Shown: piece by piece, positions 30,540 through 38,407 of the stretch
How the letters are laid out: each line of letters begins with the position of its first letter
How positions within the stretch are numbered: the stretch's first letter is position 1
Origin: an uncultured Lachnospiraceae bacterium
Lineage (GTDB): Bacteria > Bacillota > Clostridia > Lachnospirales > Lachnospiraceae
Length of the DNA: 44,218 nt
Direction: 5' to 3'
NCBI GenBank assembly: GCA_902476265.1
Contig: CABSCP010000040.1
Span: forward strand, 1-44,218
Position numbers and translations under genes: made by a program
The notes under the pieces: generated by a model
Told to the model about the DNA's origin: nothing
Databases searched by the model: none
Seen by the model: the letters and a program-made list of their open reading frames with translations, nothing else

Positions 30540-31261
30540 GCCTTGCCTTTTTTCCCGTCCTGTTCTATCACTTCCAGGTAGTTTAAAATGTGACACACGG
30601 TCCCTGCCAGCTCTTTCCTGATGTGGACGGCTTTTCCAAAGGCAGCTGCGGTAAAAGGCTCTTCCAGTTCATAGGGAACCAGCTGCAGATAGTCCCTGGG
30701 GCAGGAAAATTCCATCTCATTTTCAACAGATACGGGGATCCGGTCAAAACGGCTGGATCCCTTTTTTTTATCCCTGCTCCACCCGTTTAACAGCTTATAC
30801 TCTTCCATGTTCAGAAAAATAAGCTTAATACGCAGATTGGGATTTTTCAAAAACATCTTGATTTTATAAAGCTCCGGAAACGCCATATAGGGATTTCCTT
30901 TCAGCGGCGACTTTCGGCCTTTTGAAATTTCCCCGGTCTCTTCATCAATCCAAAACAGCATTTTCACATAGGGGATGGGATAGACGATGGTGACCGGATA
31001 CAGGGGCAGGAACCGTTCCAGCTTTCCCCGCATCCGGTTAAAGCTTCTGGTCTGGATTTCCACAATTTCTTTTCCTGTATAAATATCCGCCACACAGTTT
31101 TCAACAGGAATTTCGTGCATATCCTCATCCGGCGCATAATAATTTTTCAGCACTGCGTGCACCGTTTTTTCCGCCAGCGTCCCGATCCCTCTGCGGTCCC
31201 GGTTCTGCCCGATAATTTTATTTTTTGCCGCTTCAAAACGGCGGATTTCTTCTTCTGTCAC
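30512..31261 (-). CDS. Uncharacterised protein with PD-(D/E)XK-like core and C-terminal winged helix
   Basis: 249 residues if it starts at GTG 31261, which overlaps the oxidoreductase stop as GTGA; ATG 31291 would run 33 bases into that gene. Not a family I can name. Residues 25-75 ('GTLAEKTVHAVLKNYY', 'VENCVADIYTGKEIVEIQTRSF') show a pattern like restriction-type nucleases: Glu31, Asp59 and Glu68-x-Gln70 on consecutive strands, with Gln in place of Lys. The last 50 residues ('AAAFGKAVHIRKELAGTVCHILNYLEVIEQ') look like a winged helix. Nuclease activity is an inference. Co-translated with the oxidoreductase. Confidence 0.7.
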   Translation of the reverse strand: MTEEEIRRFEAAKNKIIGQNRDRRGIGTLAEKTVHAVLKNYYAPDEDMHEIPVENCVADIYTGKEIVEIQTRSFNRMRGKLERFLPLYPVTIVYPIPYVKMLFWIDEETGEISKGRKSPLKGNPYMAFPELYKIKMFLKNPNLRIKLIFLNMEEYKLLNGWSRDKKKGSSRFDRIPVSVENEMEFSCPRDYLQLVPYELEEPFTAAAFGKAVHIRKELAGTVCHILNYLEVIEQDGKKGKAYLYRVRES

Positions 31262-32235
31262 CGCTCTTCTTCGGGATATTTCATCCCCCATTCCTTTCGC
31301 AAATCCGTCATGATCTCCATCACGTCCCTGGTATACTGCAGACACATATCACTGCCGTTTCCCAAAACCGCCGCTTCCATATCTTCGATCTCATAAGAAA
31401 GGGCTTCTCCGGTGCTTCCGGCTTTTATGATTTCCCTTTTCTCCTGATCCACATATTGAATAACCGCTTCTTCCCCGCGGGGATATTCCCGGATTTCCAC
31501 ATATCCTTTTTCAAAAGAAACCGTTCCCCGTTTGGGCTGTTTGGCATGCAGGGACAAAATGACCGACGCCATTTCTTCTTCCCGGTTTTTCAGCAGAATG
31601 CCTGCCTGCTCGTCCACCCCGGTGGGGGCAAATTTTACCTGTGATACGATTTCATCCGGTTTGGAGGTCATGAACCATCTGATGAAGGAGAGCGCATATA
31701 CACCGATGTCTAACAATGCGCCTCCCGCCAGGTTCCGGTTAAAGAACCGATTCTGCATATCGTACTCTTTATAACTGCCGAAATTCATCTGGATCAGTTT
31801 TAAAGCTCCCAATCTGCCGGAATCCATGATTTCCTTCAGTCTCTTATACAACGGCATATGGTAGATCGTCATGGCTTCCGCCAGAATCAGCTTCTTTTGT
31901 GAAGCCAGCTGCACCGCCTCATCCAATTCCTCCGAATTTAATGTGACGGCTTTTTCGCACAAAACATGCTTTCCGGCGCAAAGTGCCTTCCGGATATATT
32001 CCATATGGGTATTATGGGGTGTGCAGATATAGACGATATCCACCTTTTCATCCGCAAACAATTCTTCCATATTCCCGTATATTTTCTGTATGCCATACTT
32101 TTCCGCAAAGGCCGCCGCCTTCTCCCGGGTCCGGTTTGCCACGGAATAAATCTTTCTGCCGCTGCTCTCCATTGCCTGTGCGAACTCATTTGCAATTGCC
32201 CCGCAGCCCAACACTGCCCAATGAACTGTTTTCAT
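31258..32235 (-). CDS. Gfo/Idh/MocA-family oxidoreductase
   Basis: 325 residues from ATG at 32235, seven bases after AGAAAGGA. The Rossmann start 'WAVLGCGAIANEFAQAM', then 'VDIVYICTPHNTHMEYIRKALCAGKHVLCEKAVTLN' with the conserved EK(A/P) lysine, and 'GGALLDIGVYALSFIRWF' with Asp and His-like positions identify an NAD(P)-dependent sugar or dihydrodiol-type dehydrogenase. Many relatives oxidise sugars or cyclic polyols. RgNanOx of sialic acid pathways is in the same superfamily, but this gene is 9 kb from the nan loci and shows no specific link. Confidence 0.88.
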   Translation of the reverse strand: MKTVHWAVLGCGAIANEFAQAMESSGRKIYSVANRTREKAAAFAEKYGIQKIYGNMEELFADEKVDIVYICTPHNTHMEYIRKALCAGKHVLCEKAVTLNSEELDEAVQLASQKKLILAEAMTIYHMPLYKRLKEIMDSGRLGALKLIQMNFGSYKEYDMQNRFFNRNLAGGALLDIGVYALSFIRWFMTSKPDEIVSQVKFAPTGVDEQAGILLKNREEEMASVILSLHAKQPKRGTVSFEKGYVEIREYPRGEEAVIQYVDQEKREIIKAGSTGEALSYEIEDMEAAVLGNGSDMCLQYTRDVMEIMTDLRKEWGMKYPEEER

Positions 32236-32290
32236 AAGCGAATCCTTTCTCTGATTGTGTATTTTCCTGATAACAGAGTAACATCCCCGC

Positions 32291-32319
32291 CTGAAAATCA
32301 CAAGTATCTCTATTTTCAG
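32291..32319. promoter_or_regulatory. Inverted repeat upstream of the ECF sigma gene
   Basis: CTGAAAAT (32291-32298) and ATTTTCAG (32312-32319) form a perfect eight-base dyad with a 13-base spacer, in the 139-base gap between the divergent oxidoreductase and sigma factor genes. It could be an operator or an RNA hairpin. No clear promoter was found for either side. Confidence 0.35.
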
Positions 32320-32374
32320 AAATATTGTAAGATAAATACAGTTGGCGCGTCTTATTGGCAAAGGAGGTGAAACC

Positions 32375-32860
32375 GTGGAAGATTTTGAAAGCATCTATCG
32401 AACTTATTTCCGGGATGTTTTCCTGTATATCAAAAGTTTGTCGCACAATGAGGCAATTGCCGAGGAAATCACAGCCGAAACTTTTTTCCGGGCGCTGAAA
32501 TCCATTGATCGTTTCAAGGGTGCCTGCGATATCCGGGTATGGCTTTGTCAGATCGCCAAAAACTGCTATTTTTCCTATCTGCGCAGGCAAAAACGCGTTG
32601 TAGATTTTGATTCCGTAAAAGAGCAGGCCGATCCTTTTGATATACAGCAGTTCATCTGCAATGCCGACCGGTCGACAAAAATCCACACGCTTGTCCATCA
32701 ATTGGATGAGCCTTATAAAGAAGTCTTTTTACTGCGGGTTTTCGGAGAACTTTCCTTCCGGCAGATCGCCGATTTGTTTGGAAAAACCGCGAATTGGGCC
32801 TGTGTTACTTTCCACCGGGCCAGAATGAAAATTAAAAATGAGATGGAGGATAATTCATGA
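32375..32860 (+). CDS. ECF-type RNA polymerase sigma factor
   Basis: 161 residues starting at GTG, seven bases after GGAGG (AAGGAGGTGA); an upstream TTG frame is less likely. Region 2 is 'FESIYRTYFRDVFLYIKSLSHNEAIAEEITAETFFRAL' to 'IRVWLCQIAKNCYFSYLRRQKR'. Region 4 is 'LDEPYKEVFLLRVFGELSFRQIADLFGKTANWACVTFHRARMKI'. It should direct transcription of a small envelope- or stress-related regulon. The next gene overlaps it by four bases and encodes its anti-sigma factor. Confidence 0.92.
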   Translation: MEDFESIYRTYFRDVFLYIKSLSHNEAIAEEITAETFFRALKSIDRFKGACDIRVWLCQIAKNCYFSYLRRQKRVVDFDSVKEQADPFDIQQFICNADRSTKIHTLVHQLDEPYKEVFLLRVFGELSFRQIADLFGKTANWACVTFHRARMKIKNEMEDNS

Positions 32861-33750
32861 AAATAACCTGTGATGTAATCCGTGATCTTCTGCCGCTTTA
32901 CGCGGAAAATCTGGCATCCGATGCCACCCGCAGGCTTGTGGAAGAACACCTGGATACCTGTGAAGCGTGTCAAAAACAACTGGCGGACATGAAAACTTCT
33001 TCCGGGCCGGCGCCGGAAATGGATGTTGTTCCTCTTCGAAAACTGAACCAGAAGTATCAAAAAAAGAAATTTTTTACGGTTGCTGTCTCCGTAATGCTGT
33101 CTCTTGCTGCAGCCGTGATTGTGCTGGGTTTTCTCGTATCGCCAAAATATCTGCCCTATACCCCTGATCTCGTCACCCTTACCGAAAGCAGCGACGGCGT
33201 CATTTATGCCTCCTTTGACGATAGGGTTTCCGGCTGCGGCGTAAGTTCCTTTTTTACGGATGAAGGCGATGGTTACGCCTGTCACATCGTGGCCTGGGAC
33301 AGCATTTGGAACCGATATCTTTTAAAAAACAAAACCCAAAACGTTGTCTTAAATCCCGACGGAGAGCAAATTAAGGCCGTTTATTACTATGAAACAAACG
33401 GAACCGGAGAAATTCTCCTTTACGGTCAGCAGCAGAATCCCTGCGGCGTGATCATTCGTCAGCCCAAACTGGCTCTTATTGCCGGTTTTGCGGCGGCTCT
33501 TGTGTTCCTTTGTATTTTGCTTACCGCCATTTTTCATCATGATCCCCGGGCGGTCCGCTGTTTTCTTTCTGTTCTCCCGCTGCCTGCATCTTACCTGATC
33601 GGACATCTGACGGTAAAAGGATTTTCTTTTTCCTCCTATATGGCTGCACACGATTTTTATGCCAATCTTATGGTGGCGATTCCCTGTTGCGCCCTATTGT
33701 ACGGGATTGTTCTGAAATTTTTTTATCGCCGCACTTTTCCCCGAAAATGA
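32857..33750 (+). CDS. Zinc-finger anti-sigma factor, membrane protein
   Basis: 297 residues. The N-terminal 'CDVIRDLLPLYAENLASDATRRLVEEHLDTCEACQKQL' region is a ZAS/zf-HC2 domain with His31, Cys35 and Cys38. One membrane helix at about 72-93 separates it from an extracellular part (to about 205). Three more hydrophobic segments follow (about 207-228, 235-255 and 268-290). It should hold the ECF sigma factor at the membrane until an outside signal. The multi-helix C-terminus is larger than in simple anti-sigma factors. ATGA overlap with the sigma gene ensures matched synthesis. Confidence 0.88.
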   Translation: MKITCDVIRDLLPLYAENLASDATRRLVEEHLDTCEACQKQLADMKTSSGPAPEMDVVPLRKLNQKYQKKKFFTVAVSVMLSLAAAVIVLGFLVSPKYLPYTPDLVTLTESSDGVIYASFDDRVSGCGVSSFFTDEGDGYACHIVAWDSIWNRYLLKNKTQNVVLNPDGEQIKAVYYYETNGTGEILLYGQQQNPCGVIIRQPKLALIAGFAAALVFLCILLTAIFHHDPRAVRCFLSVLPLPASYLIGHLTVKGFSFSSYMAAHDFYANLMVAIPCCALLYGIVLKFFYRRTFPRK

Positions 33751-33889
33751 AAGTGCTGCTTTTATTCCTCCTTCAGCCACTGCAGATTGTGTGCCCGAAA
33801 AAATCCCTGGATTCCGTCATAAATATATTAAACAGTCTCATTGCATGAATAAAAAAAACAGGTTATCCTTAAGGCAGGAGGTGACACTT

Positions 33890-34369
33890 ATGGCAAATGA
33901 AGAGAAAAAAGATTTTAACGCGATGCTCCACAAAGAAACCGATATGCCCAGGATACAAATTTTAACGGACGCGCCTTCCATCCAAAAATATGGCGGCGAA
34001 AGAATGTACTTTGCGCCGCCCATTGATTATGACAAAGTTATGAAACAGGTTCCCGTTGGAAAGCTGCTGACGGTGGGAATGATCCGGGATTACTTCGCCC
34101 GGAAAAACAATGCGGATTTCACGGACCCCATAACCGCAGGAATTTTCGTTTCCATCGCAGCATGGGCCAGTCATCAGCGCGATACCGACAAAACGCCCTA
34201 TTGGAGAACCCTGAAAGCAAACGGAGAACTGAACCCCAAATATCCGGGCGGCGTTGAGGCCCAGAAGGAAAAGCTGGAAGCCGAAGGCCATACTATCATT
34301 AAAAAGGGGCGGACCAATATCCGTTACTATGTGCAGGATTATGAAAAGGCGCTGTTTGAACTGAAGTAG
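33890..34369 (+). CDS. Alkyltransferase-like protein of the MGMT superfamily
   Basis: 159 residues from ATG at 33890, about eight bases after AGGAGG; the open frame extends upstream without a site. 'VPVGKLLTVGMIRDYFARKNNADFTDP' and 'TPYWRTLKANGELNPKYPGG' followed by 'EKLEAEGH' correspond to the DNA-binding helix and active-site loop of O6-alkylguanine-DNA alkyltransferase. The catalytic PCHR is replaced by TPYWR, so there is no acceptor Cys. It may bind damaged DNA and flag it for excision like ATL proteins, or may have another DNA-binding role. It ends four bases before the convergent ATPase gene. Confidence 0.7.
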   Translation: MANEEKKDFNAMLHKETDMPRIQILTDAPSIQKYGGERMYFAPPIDYDKVMKQVPVGKLLTVGMIRDYFARKNNADFTDPITAGIFVSIAAWASHQRDTDKTPYWRTLKANGELNPKYPGGVEAQKEKLEAEGHTIIKKGRTNIRYYVQDYEKALFELK

Positions 34370-34373
34370 TGTT

Positions 34374-35666
34374 TTATATGCAGAATGCGGCATAAAGCGG
34401 AATGGAAAAGATATTTTCCGTTCGCCCAAAATTCTTTTCAGAAAAACGGATCGAATATGCAGGTTTGTATTTTTGTATAAATACATTCAGGCTTTTTGAA
34501 TGGACCTTTATTCCCTTTTTGACTTCAATTCCTATAATGTCTTCCCCTTTTTGCAATACAAAATCCAGCTCAGCGCTGTGCTCGCTTGTCCAGTAAAATA
34601 AGCTGTGACCGTTGGAAGCCAGCGCCTGGGCCACATAATTTTCCGTGACTGCTCCCATAAACAGGTTGGGCTCTCCTGTTAAAACTGTCTGCTGCGGCAT
34701 TCCTGATTTCATAACCAGGAGTCCCACATCACTCATATAAAGCTTAAATGACGATAAATCAGAATAAACGGCAATCGGATTTTGGGCATGTTCAATCTTC
34801 TGACATTTCAGCACAATACCCGCCTGGGCCAGCCATTCTATTGATTCTCCAAATATTGCAGCACTGCCGCCACGCTGAACAACTTTATATTGAAACTTTT
34901 TATTTTCTTTCGCGAGCTGGGCAGGAATAGAATGAAAACAGCTGCGTATTTTTACTGTTTCTGAAGTGGTCGCGTATTTTGCCATATCAGCTGCATAGTT
35001 ATTGGCAATTTCATTTTGTACTGCCGGTATCAAAACCAGTTTTCCGTTCGCGATAAATTCCCTGACACAGGCTGGCATCCCCCCGACAATCAAATAATAC
35101 CTATATAATTCCAATGCCTTTTTATGAAGTGCTTCCGGAAACGCTTCCATGGTATCAAATGCGTTTCGGATTTCCTGTGCCAGACGATCTTCATCATTCG
35201 CCCACAAAAATTCTTCAAAATCCAGCGGATAAAGCGTCATACTTTCCACTTTTCCTACCGGAAATGAATAACGTTCCCGATGCACCGCTACTCCAAGCAG
35301 ACTTCCAGCCGCCACAATATGATATTCCGGAGCCAGTTCACAGAAATATTTCAGGGAAGTCAGCGCTCTCTCACAGGACTGAATTTCATCCAGAATAATC
35401 AATGTTTTTCCCGGTGTAATCACTTCATTTACCGTCGTTTCCCAAAAACGAATCAATCTTTTTGGAGATATATCATCCGAAAAATAAGAGGCAGCAGACA
35501 AATTCGTTTCCAGATTAATATAAACTGTATTTTCAAAATATTTTTCACCAAATTTTGTCAACGCATATGTCTTTCCTACCTGTCTTGCTCCATAAAGCAA
35601 AAGAGGCATTCTATTTTCTGTCCGGTCCTTCCATTCAATAAGCTTCTCTTCAATTTTTCTGCGCAT
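34374..35666 (-). CDS. AAA-type ATPase with DUF4143 C-terminus
   Basis: 430 residues. Walker A is 'GARQVGKT' (26-33), Walker B 'LIILDEIQ' near residue 95, followed by the sensor-like 'HIVAAGSLLGVAVHRERYSFPVGKVESMTLYPLDFEEFLWA'. The C-terminal 'TENYVAQALASNGHSLFYWTSEHSAELDFVLQKGEDIIGIEVKKG' is DUF4143 with a PD-(D/E)XK-like D-x-EVK core. These proteins are abundant in anaerobes and often mobile; a DNA-linked role is assumed, but the function is unknown. Confidence 0.9.
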   Translation of the reverse strand: MRRKIEEKLIEWKDRTENRMPLLLYGARQVGKTYALTKFGEKYFENTVYINLETNLSAASYFSDDISPKRLIRFWETTVNEVITPGKTLIILDEIQSCERALTSLKYFCELAPEYHIVAAGSLLGVAVHRERYSFPVGKVESMTLYPLDFEEFLWANDEDRLAQEIRNAFDTMEAFPEALHKKALELYRYYLIVGGMPACVREFIANGKLVLIPAVQNEIANNYAADMAKYATTSETVKIRSCFHSIPAQLAKENKKFQYKVVQRGGSAAIFGESIEWLAQAGIVLKCQKIEHAQNPIAVYSDLSSFKLYMSDVGLLVMKSGMPQQTVLTGEPNLFMGAVTENYVAQALASNGHSLFYWTSEHSAELDFVLQKGEDIIGIEVKKGIKVHSKSLNVFIQKYKPAYSIRFSEKNFGRTENIFSIPLYAAFCI

Positions 35667-35725
35667 AATATCCTGCCTTCTTCTCTTTCACAGTTAGCTC
35701 TGCAGTCCTATCCTATTTACTTATT

Positions 35726-35754
35726 ATACTATGCGCATTATATTTTTATGTCAA
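35726..35754 (-). promoter_or_regulatory. Promoter of the AAA/DUF4143 gene
   Basis: Minus-strand consensus -35 TTGACA (35749-35754), 17-base spacer, -10 TAGTAT (35726-35731); an overlapping TATAAT lies three bases further on. It reads into the ATPase gene about 60 bases downstream. Confidence 0.65.
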
Positions 35755-35822
35755 TAAAAATAAAGGTTTTTCCTATTTTCTCAGACATAAAATATATTAT
35801 TTTGGGACTGTCAACAGAATTT

Positions 35823-36051
35823 TTAAACTGCTTGCCCCATATCATACGCTTTTTTCAAAGCAATCGATCCACCCGGTTAACCCGCTGACCGCTTTATTAG
35901 GCACCTCTTGGGTCGTCTTTTATGACACATTGCTGTGTTTTCTGGCAGGCGAGACAGCCCTTACAAAAAGCCAGCGTTTTGTCTTTGAGCGTAATCCTTT
36001 CCACATAATTTCCGTCCGCCTGCGCCCCGGCCAGAAAAGCGTCTGCCGGCG
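35823..36051 (-). pseudogene. Remnant of a flavodoxin-like NAD(P)H-dependent FMN reductase
   Basis: Reading the minus strand from about 36051 gives 'EAPADAFLAGAQADGNYVER', then 'ITLKDKTLAFCKGCLACQKT' and 'QQCVIKDDP', the CxxCxxC region of iron-sulfur-flavoprotein-like NADPH-dependent FMN reductases. A stop follows soon after, and farther on the frame shows 'LKKAYDMGQAV' and a stop at 35823, the usual C-terminus of the family. The first 20 or so residues and the middle of the protein are missing. It abuts a MerR remnant on the other strand. Confidence 0.75.
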
Positions 36052-36405
36052 CTTCGGAATTCGCGGGTCTCCGGGATCCGCAAATTCGGCAATGGGGAAA
36101 TCGAAGCCCTTCGTCTCATCGAGTGCCTGAAAAAATCAGCCATGGAGATAAAAGATATCAAAAAGTTTATGGAATGGTGCAGTCAGGGACGCGAAACCTA
36201 TCCGCTGCTAAGGAAAATGTTTTTAAAACAGAAAGAAAATGTAGAAACCGAGATAGAACGCATGAACCGGGTTCTTGACATGTTGAAGTATAAATGCCGG
36301 TATTATGAGCAGGCCATCAAAGACGGCAGCGAAGAGCGGCTCAGCTCCATGACGCCCGAAGAGATGCCCGAAGAAATCCGAATTGCATACGAAAACACAC
36401 ATTAA
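36034..36405 (+). pseudogene. MerR-family regulator remnant lacking its DNA-binding start
   Basis: One frame from 36034 to 36405 reads 'EKRLPAL', 'VSGIRKFGNGEIEALRLIEC' and then 'EIKDIKKFMEWCSQG', 'KENVETEIERMNRVLDMLKY'. This is the second half of the MerR winged helix plus the dimerisation coiled coil. The first 35-40 residues with the helix-turn-helix are gone and no ribosome site precedes the internal ATG at 36142. The last 87 residues remain open, but a working regulator is unlikely. Confidence 0.75.
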
Positions 36406-36466
36406 AATATATTCGGGCGGAAGCAAAGATGCTTTCGCCCGTTTTGCAATGCCATTTTTAAATTTT

Positions 36467-36997
36467 TCAGCGTTTCCACTTTTCCAGCTTATGGCCTCCC
36501 TGCTCCAGCCGGGTCCGCAGTCCTTCCAGGAAATCCAGAAATGCTTCCCTCTCTTCCTTCTGGACCAGATTGGAGATTCCGTAAAGCGTTTTACTGCCGC
36601 TGTCCCCGATTTTCAGGAGTTCCCCGTAACTGTCATACCCTTTCCTGTAGCGCAGACAGGCCTGGAATATTTTGGGATCGTAAGTGACATCAACGACAGC
36701 CTGCATGTCGATATAAAAAGCTTCGCTATGCTGGGTTAAATCACGGTCAGTCTGAACCAGGACAATGGTTTTATCATTCCGGCGGTAGCCGACAATGTAG
36801 TAGTAAAAAGTTGTGGTATTCGTATTGAATACGAAACCTTTTTCAAATTTTGAGGTGGTCTCCATGGCATGTAGAATTTCATAGCTGTTCCCATATTCAA
36901 CCGCTTCATTGAATATTTCACGCATGCGGGCTTTCTTACGCCGACAGTCCTCCGCATCATATTCCAGTTCTTTTGGCTTTCTCGAAAATAATCCCAT
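36467..36997 (-). CDS. Conserved hypothetical protein
   Basis: 176 residues from ATG at 36997, eight bases after AGGAGG; an ATG ten codons upstream has no site. Not recognised. It has a charged N-terminal helix ('EDCRRKKARMREIFNEAVEYGN'), then beta-rich sequence ('GFVFNTNTTTFYYYIVGYRR', 'TIVLVQTDRDLTQHSEAFYIDM') and a helical C-terminus. No signal peptide or membrane segment. It stands alone next to the MerR remnant. Confidence 0.7.
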   Translation of the reverse strand: MGLFSRKPKELEYDAEDCRRKKARMREIFNEAVEYGNSYEILHAMETTSKFEKGFVFNTNTTTFYYYIVGYRRNDKTIVLVQTDRDLTQHSEAFYIDMQAVVDVTYDPKIFQACLRYRKGYDSYGELLKIGDSGSKTLYGISNLVQKEEREAFLDFLEGLRTRLEQGGHKLEKWKR

Positions 36998-37118
36998 ACC
37001 GTTTTCCTCCTGAACGTACTTTTTCATTTGCCGTTTTATCTTACTACGATCAGTTTTAAAAGGATAGAACGATATGCGCCTGTTACTTCTTTTTTTCCGT
37101 CTGTTTTCACGGTCAATC

Positions 37119-38198
37119 TTACCGTCCGATCTTTTGTTCGTACTTTTTCATTTCTTCCGAAAGAATCTTCTCCGCCAGCCTTTCCATTTCTTTCTCTTTT
37201 TCCTTTTTGTTTTCCGGCGTCACCAGCCAGGGGGAATGAAGGCTGGCCGCCTCTTCCACCATATAGTGATTGACATCGGCAGAAAAATGAATCGGGTCCA
37301 TGTAATTTTCCAGATTGAGAACCACATTTTCATCTGTCTGAAAATCAAACAGCTTCACATTCTCATATCCGGACAGTCTTTCCATGGCAGCGCTGCGGGC
37401 GTAGAAATATTCCTCCAGCCGTCCGTTTCCGTTAACGCTGTCCCACCAAAGCAGGGAATAAGGCGGCAGGAAAAAGTAAAAGCTTGTCTCACCATGATTT
37501 TTTACCATCTCTTCCAGCAGATCCAGATTCCCGTCCACTCTGTGCTGATATTCTTCTTTTGCCAGCGGCGGAGAAACCGTTTCCGGCCTATCATAGTGCT
37601 TCAATGTTTCTTCCTGAGAGAAGATTTTGTACTGCCACCAGTTGTAGGAGGTTCCCTCATCGTAACCTCCCGCCAGATTCATGGCAAGAAGATAGGGGAT
37701 ATCTTCAAAAATAACATCTTTGTTGAGAATGTATTTCACATCATTAAACGGGTTTTTATCAAACAAATACAGCGGCATGGATTCATTGACAAAATTAGTA
37801 TCCGGATCTCCGTCCAGCGCGAAAAGATCCAGACTGTAAAATACATTTTTGATCTCATGGGTGGCAAAAGCTTCGTCCAGATAAAACTTCAGATCCGCCG
37901 TGGTGCCGGAGCTTTTGATGGCCTTTACGGTAGTACAGCCAAAGGCTTCGTCAAACCAGCGGTTGTTATAATTTTCAGCAGTGGAGGAGCCTGCGAGCAC
38001 ACTGTCATATTGAAAATTGCGGATGGTGCCGATACACTGGTATTCGGATTTGGTGACCACCGCCTTCATCCCCGGCAGCGGACCGTGATAATGGTAAAAA
38101 GGGTCAAAAAGCGCCACCAGTCCTGCTGCCAGAAGGAGCAGGACCAGGGATGCCGCTAAAAATAGTTTTATGAATTTTCTGTATGTTTTCTTTTCCAC
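37119..38198 (-). CDS. Membrane-anchored SGNH-hydrolase-like protein
   Basis: 359 residues. An uncleaved signal anchor at about 10-31 places the rest outside the cell. Block I is 'LAGSSTAENYN' with Ser71/72 in the nucleophile position, and 'YMDPIHFS' (Asp301, His304) is the block V Asp-x-x-His. These point to an SGNH-type esterase or O-acyltransferase that modifies cell-wall or surface polysaccharides. The C-terminal 40 residues are highly charged and helical. Specificity is not known. Confidence 0.7.
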   Translation of the reverse strand: MEKKTYRKFIKLFLAASLVLLLLAAGLVALFDPFYHYHGPLPGMKAVVTKSEYQCIGTIRNFQYDSVLAGSSTAENYNNRWFDEAFGCTTVKAIKSSGTTADLKFYLDEAFATHEIKNVFYSLDLFALDGDPDTNFVNESMPLYLFDKNPFNDVKYILNKDVIFEDIPYLLAMNLAGGYDEGTSYNWWQYKIFSQEETLKHYDRPETVSPPLAKEEYQHRVDGNLDLLEEMVKNHGETSFYFFLPPYSLLWWDSVNGNGRLEEYFYARSAAMERLSGYENVKLFDFQTDENVVLNLENYMDPIHFSADVNHYMVEEAASLHSPWLVTPENKKEKEKEMERLAEKILSEEMKKYEQKIGR

Positions 38199-38353
38199 AC
38201 CGGTCTCCCTTATTTTTACTTACGATATTTTATATTTTAAGTAGACCGTTATCCGATGTCAACACCTATCGTATGGGATCATAACGGTTACTGTCCAAAC
38301 TGTTTATGACGCGTATCATGTCATGTTATGATTGCTAATATTGTTCTTATATC

Positions 38354-38382
38354 TTGATATACTTTTTTACACATGATATACT
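38354..38382 (+). promoter_or_regulatory. Promoter made from a direct repeat
   Basis: -35 TTGATA (38354-38359), 17-base spacer, -10 TATACT (38377-38382). Both elements sit inside two exact copies of TGATATACTTTT (38355-38366 and 38374-38385). An ACCGTTAT...ATAACGGT inverted repeat (38245-38252, 38281-38288) lies about 70 bases upstream. The ribosome site AGGAGG follows at once. Confidence 0.65.
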
Positions 38383-38407
38383 TTTGGCAGACAGGAGGAA
38401 TAAGGAT

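Noticed and set aside
31258..32235. Oxidoreductase as a sialic acid oxidoreductase (RgNanOx)
   Set aside because: Same superfamily only; it is far from both nan operons and its neighbours give no support.
37074..38159. 361-residue open frame on the plus strand
   Set aside because: Antisense to the SGNH-like gene; Phe/His-rich with no recognisable motif.
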